Shown here one piece after another: positions 1-7,724 of a stretch of 64,000 nt of DNA. This DNA is from an uncultured Flavobacteriaceae bacterium. GTDB lineage: Bacteria; Bacteroidota; Bacteroidia; Flavobacteriales; Flavobacteriaceae. Under the pieces are notes generated by a model. It saw only the letters and a list, made by a program, of their open reading frames with translations, had not been told where the DNA came from and made no database searches. The position numbers were made by a program, and so were the translations under genes. Location: the NCBI GenBank assembly GCA_947488435.1, contig CANKZG010000001.1, positions 1,418,308 to 1,482,307 of the forward strand, given 5' to 3'. Each line of letters begins with the position of its first letter. Position 1 is the stretch's first letter.

Positions 1-1
1 A

Positions 2-397
2 CAAGGTGTTCTAAGAGGGCTACATTATCAAAAAGGGAGTTGTGCGCAGGCAAAACTCGTTAGTGTACTTCAGGGCGAAGTTTTAGATGTGGTTGTAGAC
101 CTAAGAAAGGAATCTAGAACCTTCGGAAAAAAAGTCGCAACTAGATTAAGTGCTGAAAATAAAAGACAATTATTTGTTCCTAGAGGTTGCGCACATGGTT
201 TTGTCGTTCTTAGCAAAACAGCACATTTTTTTTATAAATGTGATAACCTCTATAATAAAGCTGCAGAAGCAGGTATTATTTTTGACGATGCTTATTTAAA
301 TATAGATTGGGTGTTACCAAAAGAATCTCTAATTGTTTCGGATAAAGACAAAGTATTGCCTTCTTTTCAAGAAGCGATTGGATTAAAAATATCTTAG
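2..397 (+). CDS. rfbC: dTDP-4-dehydrorhamnose 3,5-epimerase, 5' truncated by the window edge
   Basis: C-terminal part of the cytoplasmic RmlC/RfbC cupin epimerase, which converts dTDP-4-keto-6-deoxyglucose to the 4-keto-rhamnose form. The reading frame is open from base 2, and the first visible residues include the family motif GVLRGLHYQ. A conserved RGCAHGF motif (cupin active-site His region) follows about 60 residues later. The internal Met at base 89 is not the start, because conserved residues lie upstream of it. It ends 41 bases before rfbD in the same direction, so it is the tail of a dTDP-L-rhamnose operon whose rfbA/rfbB should lie upstream. The assignment is firm; only the N-terminus is missing. 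Confidence 0.95.
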   Translation, partial: QGVLRGLHYQKGSCAQAKLVSVLQGEVLDVVVDLRKESRTFGKKVATRLSAENKRQLFVPRGCAHGFVVLSKTAHFFYKCDNLYNKAAEAGIIFDDAYLNIDWVLPKESLIVSDKDKVLPSFQEAIGLKIS

Positions 398-438
398 AAG
401 ATTGATAGCATTTACGGACCGAAAACACATATGAATTC

Positions 439-1290
439 ATGATTAAAATATTGGTTACCGGAGCTAGAGGCCAATTAGCATCTTGTTTAAAGGCCATGGT
501 AGGTTCTTATGAAACACTGCATTTTAACTTTGTTGATGCTTCGCAATTAGATATTACTGATAAAGCTGCCGTAACTTCATTCTTTAGAGCCCATACATAC
601 CATTATTGTATTAATTGTGCTGCTTACACCCAAGTAGATGTTGCCGAAACTGAAAAAGAAGCCGCTACTTTAGTAAATTCCGAAGGACCAAAAAATTTGG
701 CGGAAGCATGTACTATTTCTGGAACAATACTCGTACATATATCCACTGATTTTGTGTTTGATGGTAAGAAAAGCGAACCGTATCAGGAAAAAGATGTAAC
801 AAACCCCATTGGACACTATGGTTATTCAAAGTTGTTAGGCGAAAAGTCAATAACAACAATAATGCAACACTATTTTATTTTACGAACATCTTGGTTATAT
901 TCTGAATTTGGACATAATTTTATGAAATCGATGATTCGTTTGGGTACTGAAAGAGAAAGTTTATCTATTGTATATGATCAAATTGGCACCCCGACCTATG
1001 CCGGAGATCTGGTTAAAGTTGTTCTGAAAATCATTACTACAAGCAGCAAGAAATATGGAATTTACCATTATAGTAATGAAGGTGTTGCAAGTTGGTATGA
1101 TTTTGCAAAAGCAATTTTTGAAATAAAAGGGATGTCTACCGCAGTGTCTCCAATCCGATCGGAAGCCTATCCTACACCTGCAAAAAGGCCAGCCTACAGT
1201 GTGCTTGATAAGGCCAGTATTAAAACCAATCTTGATATTACCATTCCGCATTGGCGTGATAGCCTACAGCGAGCCATAGCTAAATTATAA
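439..1290 (+). CDS. rfbD: dTDP-4-dehydrorhamnose reductase
   Basis: Last step of dTDP-L-rhamnose synthesis: NAD(P)H reduction of the 4-keto sugar, in the cytoplasm. It is a short-chain dehydrogenase/reductase of 283 residues, the normal family length. The Rossmann motif GARGQLAS is at residues 8-15, the family signature around CAAYTQVDVAE at about 60-70, and the catalytic Tyr-x3-Lys (YGYSK) near residue 130. It follows rfbC by 41 bases and is probably co-transcribed with it. The product usually feeds O-antigen or capsule rhamnosylation. Nothing odd was seen. Confidence 0.95.
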   Translation: MIKILVTGARGQLASCLKAMVGSYETLHFNFVDASQLDITDKAAVTSFFRAHTYHYCINCAAYTQVDVAETEKEAATLVNSEGPKNLAEACTISGTILVHISTDFVFDGKKSEPYQEKDVTNPIGHYGYSKLLGEKSITTIMQHYFILRTSWLYSEFGHNFMKSMIRLGTERESLSIVYDQIGTPTYAGDLVKVVLKIITTSSKKYGIYHYSNEGVASWYDFAKAIFEIKGMSTAVSPIRSEAYPTPAKRPAYSVLDKASIKTNLDITIPHWRDSLQRAIAKL

Positions 1291-1443
1291 GAATCCAAGC
1301 ATCTTTATTTTGGAAAAGCCACAAAAAAGATTTGATCCTTCTTTCAATTAAGCGTCTTTTCCCATTCGTCTATACTTTAACGTAATTTATCTTAACAATC
1401 TAATAGCTCATTGGTATTCTGGATTATTATAGGAATACTGCAC

Positions 1444-1451
1444 TACATTTG
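1444..1451 (+). promoter_or_regulatory. putative -7 promoter element TACATTTG
   Basis: The octamer matches the Bacteroidota housekeeping -7 consensus TAnnTTTG. It lies 27 bases before the ATG of the small ORF at 1479. I do not see a well-spaced -33 TTG, so this is only a suggestion. Confidence 0.3.
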
Positions 1452-1478
1452 AAGTATGTAACCTTAAAAAAGTATAGT

Positions 1479-1607
1479 ATGCCAAAGAATAGAAGTAGTG
1501 CCACGTATTTAGGATTTTATATGAAAGAACAAACCAAAGAGATCTATAAAATAACAGATGTAGAAATCGATAATATGGAGCTTACGCTAGATCTAGTTGT
1601 GATGTAG
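1479..1607 (+). CDS. hypothetical small protein (42 aa), possibly frameshifted
   Basis: Short ORF in the 700-base gap after rfbD. It begins MPKNRSSATYLGFYMKEQ and ends LDLVVM, and is rich in charged residues. It has no signal peptide, membrane segment or family motif that I recognise. A -7-like element precedes it. Shifting by +1 near base 1590 would continue the protein with CDVVYDPKMKG before a stop, so it may be a decayed or frameshifted gene rather than an intact one. Evidence for translation is only its position and a nearby promoter-like octamer. Confidence 0.3.
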   Translation: MPKNRSSATYLGFYMKEQTKEIYKITDVEIDNMELTLDLVVM

Positions 1608-1660
1608 TGTATGATCCTAAGATGAAAGGTTGATATTTTAGGTAAACAACATCTTAAAAA

Positions 1661-1701
1661 GAGCTAATCGACTAATTAGTTAACTCATCGATTTTTTTTT
1701 A
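1661..1701 (+). terminator. probable Rho-independent terminator
   Basis: GAGCTAA and TTAACTC can pair with one mismatch around an inner CTAATTAG. A second, overlapping option pairs AATCGA with TCGATT. Both are followed by a run of ten T residues. It sits just after the small ORF at 1479-1607. Confidence 0.45.
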
Positions 1702-1721
1702 GTTCTAGCATTCCAGTAAAC

Positions 1722-1729
1722 TACTTTTG
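1722..1729 (+). promoter_or_regulatory. putative -7 promoter element TACTTTTG
   Basis: Match to TAnnTTTG 23 bases before the ATG of the second small ORF (1753), directly after the T-run of the preceding hairpin. No clear -33 element was seen. Confidence 0.3.
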
Positions 1730-1752
1730 ACGTGTAGTTTAAAAGAAAGCTT

Positions 1753-1890
1753 ATGAACTTAGTAAAAGAGTCCTCCCATAATTATAATGGTTTACTGATG
1801 GTAGAAACGTCAGGAGGTCAAGAAGTATATCAAGACTGCAGTGTTAAAATAGAACATAACGAAATTGTATTGGGCGTTCCAATACCTTAA
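1753..1890 (+). CDS. hypothetical small protein (45 aa)
   Basis: An ORF of 45 codons beginning MNLVKESSHNYNGLLMVE and ending IVLGVPIP. I do not recognise it. It has its own -7-like element upstream and a strong hairpin terminator 52 bases downstream, so it looks like a monocistronic unit. Composition is mixed, with no membrane segment. The flanking signals make translation plausible. A homologue search across flavobacteria would settle it. Confidence 0.4.
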   Translation: MNLVKESSHNYNGLLMVETSGGQEVYQDCSVKIEHNEIVLGVPIP

Positions 1891-1942
1891 AAATAAGAAT
1901 AGGTTTAGGTTAAAATGTTTAGATTGTGTTTATAAAGTGAAT

Positions 1943-1973
1943 CGGCTGATTACGAAAAGTAGTCAGCCGTTTT
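1943..1973 (+). terminator. Rho-independent terminator
   Basis: CGGCTGATTA (1943-1952) pairs with TAGTCAGCCG (1960-1969) through nine Watson-Crick pairs and one G-T, with a 7-base loop, followed by TTTT. It ends the small transcription unit at 1753. It also lies 20 bases past the stop of the convergent DUF4407 gene. Confidence 0.75.
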
Positions 1974-1992
1974 AGGTTTATTATGTGAAACT

Positions 1993-3093
1993 TTAAAGCC
2001 TTTTTACCTGCATATCATGAAAGCTATCGGCTTGTAATCGCATAAGCTCTTCTGTTTTTCTTTTCTTGTAGGCATGAACGGTTTCTTCATCCGCAATTTC
2101 TCCATATATTTTTTGATTTAATACGTTTTCCGTTGCCAATAATTCCTTTCGCTGCTGTACTTTCTGATCTACCCATGTTTTCACCGCAGTTTCCTCATCT
2201 TCCAACTTCAGATCATATTCCCCCTTTGGTGCCATTAGTTTGGCCAGAATAGGAGCGGTTTCTATGGCCAAGAATAATAGAAAAATAAAAAATGAAGGAA
2301 ACCATGGCAATTTGCCAAGTGCATTAATTCTTGCCATTAGGCCATCAAACCCGTCAATGATGGGTTGTGAATTTTGCACCTGCGTATCATACGCAACTCC
2401 TAAATTAAAAATTTGAGCTTCTAAAAGAGCAATTTTATTAGTATTCTGTTGCTTAAGCAGCTGTAATTCCTGTAATGATGCATCGTGCTTTTCGCGTTTT
2501 TCTGCATATACAGGTCCTTTGCCTAATAGAAAAGTTCCTGCTGTCCCTTCTGCTTCAGAGATATAAGTGTCATATAAGGCATTTGTTTCCGTTTCTTTAC
2601 TTTTAATTTCCGCTTTCAGTGTTGAGATATCTTTATTCAGTGCCTCAATGGTTGGGGTATATTGCAAAGCAATTTGATCTTTATTGGCGAGTGTAAGTTG
2701 ATTTTTTTCTTCCAGTAATACTTGATTAATTTCTTTTTCAAAAATTTTCATCTCCAAAGGTTTGGAAATAACAACGGCAATAATTATCGCTAAAATAATA
2801 CGAGGGATAGCTTGTATAAGTTCGCTGCTAAAGCGATCTCTTTTCTTTATCGTAGATACAATATATCGATCTAAATTAAATATCAATAGCCCCCAAATAA
2901 GACCAAATAAAATAGCGGTATAAATGGAGTCAAAAACAGTGTATAGGGCATAACTGGAAGCAATAAACGCCATTACTGCTGTAAAAAAAACGGTGGCGCC
3001 AATGCCGGCATATTTGTTTTGTTCTCCATGAGAACAGGTACGAAGTAAGTTTAAATCTGCCCCTGAACAGAGTAAGAAGAAGCGTTGTATCAT
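1993..3093 (-). CDS. DUF4407 domain-containing membrane protein
   Basis: Inner-membrane protein of 366 residues matching the bacterial DUF4407 family; no biochemical function is known. Predicted membrane segments lie at about residues 30-48, 54-72, 92-112 and 262-282. Between the third and fourth is a charged, coiled-coil-like region of about 150 residues (repeated KxExx patterns) that should be extracytoplasmic. The tail is basic. The N-terminal motif LLCSGADLNLLRTC is typical of the family. An ECF-like promoter (TGTAAC-N16-CGTTCTAA) ends 28 bases before the start codon, so it may belong to an envelope-stress regulon. It is monocistronic. Confidence 0.85.
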   Translation of the reverse strand: MIQRFFLLCSGADLNLLRTCSHGEQNKYAGIGATVFFTAVMAFIASSYALYTVFDSIYTAILFGLIWGLLIFNLDRYIVSTIKKRDRFSSELIQAIPRIILAIIIAVVISKPLEMKIFEKEINQVLLEEKNQLTLANKDQIALQYTPTIEALNKDISTLKAEIKSKETETNALYDTYISEAEGTAGTFLLGKGPVYAEKREKHDASLQELQLLKQQNTNKIALLEAQIFNLGVAYDTQVQNSQPIIDGFDGLMARINALGKLPWFPSFFIFLLFLAIETAPILAKLMAPKGEYDLKLEDEETAVKTWVDQKVQQRKELLATENVLNQKIYGEIADEETVHAYKKRKTEELMRLQADSFHDMQVKRL

Positions 3094-3121
3094 GATAGTA
3101 TGCTGAGTTGATGAGTGACTA

Positions 3122-3151
3122 TTAGAACGCTATTTGCAATAATATGTTACA
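3122..3151 (-). promoter_or_regulatory. ECF-sigma-like promoter of the DUF4407 gene
   Basis: Read on the minus strand: TGTAAC (3151-3146), 16 bases, then CGTTCTAA (3129-3122), followed 28 bases later by the ATG at 3093. The same arrangement stands before the DUF4142 gene and the micro-ORF locus. Assignment to an ECF sigma is inferred from the non-housekeeping shape and the repeated spacing. Confidence 0.5.
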
Positions 3152-3177
3152 AAAAAAGACCCTAAAAAGGGCCTTTT
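3151..3177 (-). terminator. terminator after the M56 gene
   Basis: On the minus strand, AAGGCCC pairs with GGGTCTT (including one G-U) around a short loop, followed by a run of T residues. It lies about 35 bases past the M56 stop codon and just upstream of the DUF4407 promoter. Confidence 0.65.
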
Positions 3178-3211
3178 AACATATGATTAATACTACTAGA
3201 ACATTTTAAAG

Positions 3212-5890
3212 CTAACTTCCACTATAAATTTTTACTTCAGGAGTTTTAGATAGCCAAGGTAAAGTTTCTACGTGATGATATTTTTTATCCTCAATTAGTT
3301 GAATCCCTTTGGATGCGGTAATAGCCTTGTCGTTGTAGTAAAATTTTGCATTTTTACGTGCTAAGGTTTTTGCATAATCCAATAAATTAGTTTTTTGTTG
3401 TACTGCTCCCACCTTGTTCGGTTTACTGCGGATCTGAAACACAGGTTTATTACCCTTTGAGGCCTTTTTATTTAGGGTAGCCTCTTTGTTTTTCTTTAAG
3501 AGTTCTATAGCTTTTTCAGAGCTTATTTCCTTGTTTTCATGCATGAATATTGCACCTTTTACTGCCATCTCTTTCACAAAAGTTATCGGAGATTTTGGTG
3601 GTTGCGGGGGCCGAGGTACTACCGTTGGAGTTGGTGTTATTGCAGCTTTACCTTTAATTTTTATAACTTCAGGAGCAGTTTTAACCTTTGCTTTTAAAAC
3701 TGCATTAGCTGGAGTTCCTTGTTTTGGCACTTCAATAATTTTTGGAGCATTTGGTGGGGGAGGTGGAGTTGGCATTGGAGGTAAATCTGGATAAGGTTCT
3801 GCCTTTTCTTTTTGTGCAGCAGTCATTAAACTATAAATATATTGCATACGCTCCATGTCCTTCAAATGAACAGTAATATTTTCAGCAGCAATGGCTTTGT
3901 TATAGCTGGATGCAATGGCATTATACTCCATCACCATTTTTGGTGTTGCTATTTCCTGAGTAGTATTATCTTTTAAAATTATGTTTTTAGGACTTTTAAC
4001 TTTTTGCTTTTGAATAGTGTTCATTTCGGAAAATAACTTATTCAAGTATATGAGGTTTGCTTTTCGATTTTTGGAATTGTTTTCGATTCTTTTAAATAAA
4101 CGCTGGTAGGTATAAATAGTATCCATAACAGGTGGTGGAGGAAATTCAGGGAAACCTACGGCTTCTTTTTTCTGTTTTGCGGAGAATAATGCGTAAAGAT
4201 ATTCCAGTCTTTTGAAATCTTTCATTTTAATAATTCTGGATGCAATGGGTTGCGCATTATACTTTTCGGCCAATGTATTGTATTCAGACACCTGCTTTGG
4301 CGTAGCTTTTTTCTGTGCACTTCCTTGTTCTTGAACTACGGGGACGGGCGGAACAGGTTTGAACGAGTCTTTTATAAGCTGCAATTCGGCTTCGCTAAAG
4401 CTATCATATAATGTTTTTAATCGGTATTGCAAGATTTGCAGATCGGAGTTATCCGTTCTGGGACCATCTAAAAATTGTTCTAAAGCAATAAGATATTCCT
4501 TTTGCAGTTTCGAATATTTTTTAACTCCCGACTTTAGATAGGTTTCTTCAAAGCCTTCTTTTGTATAGAGGTGCAGTTGGTAGGGTTGTGGAAATCGTTC
4601 AGATCGTGCATTAAGATGTACGAAACTGCCTATATAATACGATATGTCGGAAACATCGTAATTGTTTAATTGCTCATTGTCGATTACCTTATCATCCAGC
4701 CAAAGTGCAAATTCCTTTGTATTCTTCCAAGAATCAAACTCTCCAATTGATGGAGTCTTAGGCTCAGTTTTAGATAATATGGGAATAGGTGAAGCCGGGT
4801 ATTTTTCAACAGCTTCTTGCTGTTTAGGTGACATTAAATCATAAATGGCAACTATTCTTAAATATTCCTGATAGTTAACTTTTTTGGTAGCCTTGTAAGC
4901 AGCCATAAAGCGCTTATACTCCTCTATTACTTTTTCGGGAACTCCATCTTTTTTAAGGAGTTTGTTTTGCGTTGTTTGTGAAAGATTAGGACTATCTACT
5001 GCCTCCTTAAAAACGGTTTTAGTACTGCTAAAACCATAAATTAACAATGCAATGATCGGAATCAATGCAAGTTGAATAAATCGAATTTTTGTTTTTGATG
5101 ATTCTTTTTTCATGATCGTAAATCGTTTTTTGATTGATGAATAATTGATGGCATTAGTTAGTTCCGGTGTAGTTAAGTCCCCATGATGAGTGGGTAGCGA
5201 AAAGGCTAATAATACCTGTTGATAGATTGATGTAGCTATTCCTTTTTGTAAAACCGCCTGATCAGCCAAAAACTCATGATTTAACTTGATGGCACGTTTT
5301 GCCCAAGCGATTAGTGGATTAAACCAGAATAAAACTTGGAGTAACTCGATACAGATTACATCTATACTGTGCTTTTGTATGGCATGAGCTTCTTCGTGCC
5401 AAAATACTTCTTGAGGAATCTGCTGTTTCTCGAATTTATTTTTATTTAGAAAAATATAATTAAAAAAAGTATGAGGAATAATAAGATCCCGCAACAAGAC
5501 ATTAGTAACAGAACGAGATTTATATTTTGGGTTATGTTTTATTTTATGAATTAAACGTAATAAGTTTCTTAGGAATTTAAATCCAAAAATAACTACCCCG
5601 ATGGCATATATGCTCCATAAAATTACTGGTAGATATGATATGGAAATTGCATTAGAAGTGGGTGTTGTTGTTTGAATTATTGATGGTGTTTCTACAAATA
5701 AAGGGGTTGATGAAACTGGTAAGGAAACATATGCATTAAATGTTATTAAAGGTATTCCAAAGGAGAGCAATAGCATTATAATAAGATAAAAACGCTTAAA
5801 GAAATGCATTTGCTGTTTTTCCAAAACCAGGGAATAAAACCCAAGAAAAACCAATAAACATGCACTGGATTTCAGAAGATATATCCACAT
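3212..5890 (-). CDS. M56 family metallopeptidase, BlaR1-like, with repeat-rich C-terminal region
   Basis: Membrane-bound zinc peptidase of the BlaR1/MecR1 family, which in known systems cleaves a BlaI-type repressor after sensing a signal. Membrane segments lie at about residues 4-20, 34-52, 80-104 and 270-288. The zinc motif HEEAH is near residue 166, followed by the FNPLIAW motif of the family. The long outer region (about 290-892) has three copies of a roughly 55-residue unit starting near residues 320, 533 and 648. Each unit runs from EYxxxxxxYN to YxLMSxxQKxxAExYPxxPP. Two further similar units (KGAxF...KAIxLLxxxK) lie near the C-terminus. No penicillin-binding domain is seen, so the signal is unknown. 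It starts 2 bases after the blaI-type stop. Confidence 0.85.
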   Translation of the reverse strand: MWIYLLKSSACLLVFLGFYSLVLEKQQMHFFKRFYLIIMLLLSFGIPLITFNAYVSLPVSSTPLFVETPSIIQTTTPTSNAISISYLPVILWSIYAIGVVIFGFKFLRNLLRLIHKIKHNPKYKSRSVTNVLLRDLIIPHTFFNYIFLNKNKFEKQQIPQEVFWHEEAHAIQKHSIDVICIELLQVLFWFNPLIAWAKRAIKLNHEFLADQAVLQKGIATSIYQQVLLAFSLPTHHGDLTTPELTNAINYSSIKKRFTIMKKESSKTKIRFIQLALIPIIALLIYGFSSTKTVFKEAVDSPNLSQTTQNKLLKKDGVPEKVIEEYKRFMAAYKATKKVNYQEYLRIVAIYDLMSPKQQEAVEKYPASPIPILSKTEPKTPSIGEFDSWKNTKEFALWLDDKVIDNEQLNNYDVSDISYYIGSFVHLNARSERFPQPYQLHLYTKEGFEETYLKSGVKKYSKLQKEYLIALEQFLDGPRTDNSDLQILQYRLKTLYDSFSEAELQLIKDSFKPVPPVPVVQEQGSAQKKATPKQVSEYNTLAEKYNAQPIASRIIKMKDFKRLEYLYALFSAKQKKEAVGFPEFPPPPVMDTIYTYQRLFKRIENNSKNRKANLIYLNKLFSEMNTIQKQKVKSPKNIILKDNTTQEIATPKMVMEYNAIASSYNKAIAAENITVHLKDMERMQYIYSLMTAAQKEKAEPYPDLPPMPTPPPPPNAPKIIEVPKQGTPANAVLKAKVKTAPEVIKIKGKAAITPTPTVVPRPPQPPKSPITFVKEMAVKGAIFMHENKEISSEKAIELLKKNKEATLNKKASKGNKPVFQIRSKPNKVGAVQQKTNLLDYAKTLARKNAKFYYNDKAITASKGIQLIEDKKYHHVETLPWLSKTPEVKIYSGS

Positions 5891-5892
5891 AG

Positions 5893-6258
5893 CTATTTCT
5901 TTTTAAGTTCGTTGTCGATTAGAGATTTTAAGTCTTCCAATTCTTCTCTGCTGAGATTGGTTTCCTGAGTAAAGAAGGAGGCGAATTGAGATACGCTGTC
6001 ATTAAAGAAGTTTTTAATAAGCCCATTAACGTGTTTCGAAAAATAGTCCTTCTTCTTTACAAGCGGATAGTATTCTCGGGATTTTCCGTAAAGTGTATAC
6101 GCCACAAAACCTTTATCCGTCATGCGTTTTAGTAAAGTGGCAACAGTAGTTGTGGCTGGTTTGGGTTCAGGGTACGCTTCTAACAAATCTTTCATAAAAG
6201 CCTTCTCGGATTTCCAGAGATGGTTCATAAGTTCTTCTTCTGTTTTGGAAAGTTGCAT
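5893..6258 (-). CDS. BlaI/MecI/CopY family transcriptional repressor
   Basis: Winged-helix repressor of 121 residues, the usual BlaI length. The N-terminal half (residues 1-75) carries the family pattern LSKTEEELMNHLWKSEKAF and the TTVATLLKRMTDKGFV recognition region. The C-terminal half is the helical dimerisation arm. It probably dimerises on TACA-N2-TGTA-like sites and is inactivated by the M56 peptidase encoded 2 bases downstream. Three candidate operators lie directly upstream and overlap the promoter, implying autorepression of the pair. The inducer cannot be told from the sequence. Confidence 0.92.
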   Translation of the reverse strand: MQLSKTEEELMNHLWKSEKAFMKDLLEAYPEPKPATTTVATLLKRMTDKGFVAYTLYGKSREYYPLVKKKDYFSKHVNGLIKNFFNDSVSQFASFFTQETNLSREELEDLKSLIDNELKKK

Positions 6259-6260
6259 GT

Positions 6261-6322
6261 TCTACAATATTAGAATTAACTCTACAAACATAGAATAAAA
6301 ATTTCAATTCTACAAGTGTAGA
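6261..6322 (-). promoter_or_regulatory. BlaI-type operator array overlapping the repressor promoter
   Basis: Three related 14-mers lie upstream of the repressor gene: TCTACAATATTAGA (6261-6274), TCTACAAACATAGA (6281-6294) and the perfect dyad TCTACAAGTGTAGA (6309-6322). Box starts are 20 and 28 bases apart. On the minus strand a -7 element TATGTTTG (6292-6285) falls inside the middle box. A TTG 20 bases upstream of it (6315-6313) falls inside the third box. Repressor binding would therefore cover both promoter elements. Confidence 0.7.
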
Positions 6323-6406
6323 GTATAAAAAACCTGTCAACCCTGCTTTAATAGGGTGGTATTCCGAGTTATAGCGCTCATAAAATAATTAAAAAAGCCA
6401 ATAGCG

Positions 6407-7657
6407 CTATCGGTTTCTAGGATACTCATTAATCCAGTGAAATCCTCGATTTAAGAGCTCAAATTGTGTGTGATCTTTACGCTTCAAACGAACATTTAAG
6501 TGATTCCCTTCCAGCAGACCTTGTAGCCATAGCGTGTCTTTACCATGCTCTAAATAGTTGAAATTTAGATCCATATCTCCAGGAGCATTGCGATGGAGCC
6601 CCAAACGTAATTTTGAAGTATCAATATCCATCGTAAACCGCTCCACAGAATCATTGATGCGCTTGATATCTGCATAGTTCTCCTTATCTATAACCAGATA
6701 GCGCCATCTGCTCGTATGTGTAAGTAATGGTGGAATGGTATCGTTATTTTCAATATAACCATACACTTCCCAAATACCATATAAAGGCGGTTTGTTTCTT
6801 TTATCTCTAAAAGTGCGTTCTGCTGTGAATCCTCTGGCGGTAAAAAAACCTATAAGAATAACTAAAAATATTCCCTTTCCCCAAAAAACTAATTTGTGAT
6901 AAGTCTTATTTTTAATGGGGTTAAAATAATGATATTCCGATGTTGGTTTATTCGAGATAAAAACATTAATAAAACGACTAGTATCAGTTATAAAAATGAC
7001 GGTTGCCATTCCTACGAGGTGCATAGAAAATAACTTTACTGGGATGTCATAGAAAAGATTCATCATAACAACTTGTATCATAATTCCCATTACGATAAAG
7101 GCGCCTAAGGTTTGTGTTCTGCGCGGGATTAACAAAACGCCTCCTATAACTTCCATAAGTCCACCAAAGGCATTAAACCCTTCACTAAATCCCATGTATG
7201 TCCAAGCTAACCCCATAGGAGACATGTCTCCTAGTGGCTCTAACAAACGTATAAGTGATGCTTCAGGAAATTGCAATTTAAAAACCTTTACCATACCATA
7301 AATGATCATGGTGATCACTAAAAATATCCGCAGTACCACAATAAACCAATAGAAAAGCTTATTGTACGAACTTCTTTTCGAATCTAAAACAGACCAGAGA
7401 GCCGTTCCGAAAATACTGAGTACAACCTGAATAAAAAGAATCACATAATTCAGTGTTCGATCAGAACTTCCAGTCGATACCACCGACAATTCTCCTTCAA
7501 TATTTAGAATTTCCCTACCTACCCATGCCAAGAAAGGTTCAATAAACCAACTGCTAAAGGTTAAAACCAAAAAACTAATAAAAAATAGAAATAGAAACCG
7601 AAAGCAAATTTTACTGGATAAGGACCAATTTTCGCGAAATTCTTGTGTGAGTATCAT
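6407..7657 (-). CDS. DoxX-like integral membrane protein
   Basis: Polytopic inner-membrane protein of about 416 residues. It has membrane segments near the N-terminus and several more through the first two thirds, including a DoxX-like stretch with the motif GGLMEVIGGVLLIPRRTQ. A soluble C-terminal domain of about 120 residues follows. I chose the ATG at 7657. A longer ORF starts at 7774 but would overlap the upstream dipeptidase gene and adds 39 residues with no membrane-protein or signal character. Related proteins are annotated DoxX family or hypothetical; the function is unknown. It lies downstream of the dipeptidase gene in the same direction. Confidence 0.7.
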   Translation of the reverse strand: MILTQEFRENWSLSSKICFRFLFLFFISFLVLTFSSWFIEPFLAWVGREILNIEGELSVVSTGSSDRTLNYVILFIQVVLSIFGTALWSVLDSKRSSYNKLFYWFIVVLRIFLVITMIIYGMVKVFKLQFPEASLIRLLEPLGDMSPMGLAWTYMGFSEGFNAFGGLMEVIGGVLLIPRRTQTLGAFIVMGIMIQVVMMNLFYDIPVKLFSMHLVGMATVIFITDTSRFINVFISNKPTSEYHYFNPIKNKTYHKLVFWGKGIFLVILIGFFTARGFTAERTFRDKRNKPPLYGIWEVYGYIENNDTIPPLLTHTSRWRYLVIDKENYADIKRINDSVERFTMDIDTSKLRLGLHRNAPGDMDLNFNYLEHGKDTLWLQGLLEGNHLNVRLKRKDHTQFELLNRGFHWINEYPRNR

Positions 7658-7724
7658 GAATTTAGATTGACTGATGTTTAATTGTACTACTATAACTAAG
7701 TTGCAATTAGCTAGCTGGACGTAT

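Noticed and set aside
276-497. Minus-strand ORF over rfbC and the rfbD start
   Set aside because: Antisense to well-supported genes, with no signal of its own.
3486-3794. Gly-rich ORF on the plus strand
   Set aside because: Antisense shadow of the Pro/Lys-rich region of the M56 gene; no promoter or start signal.
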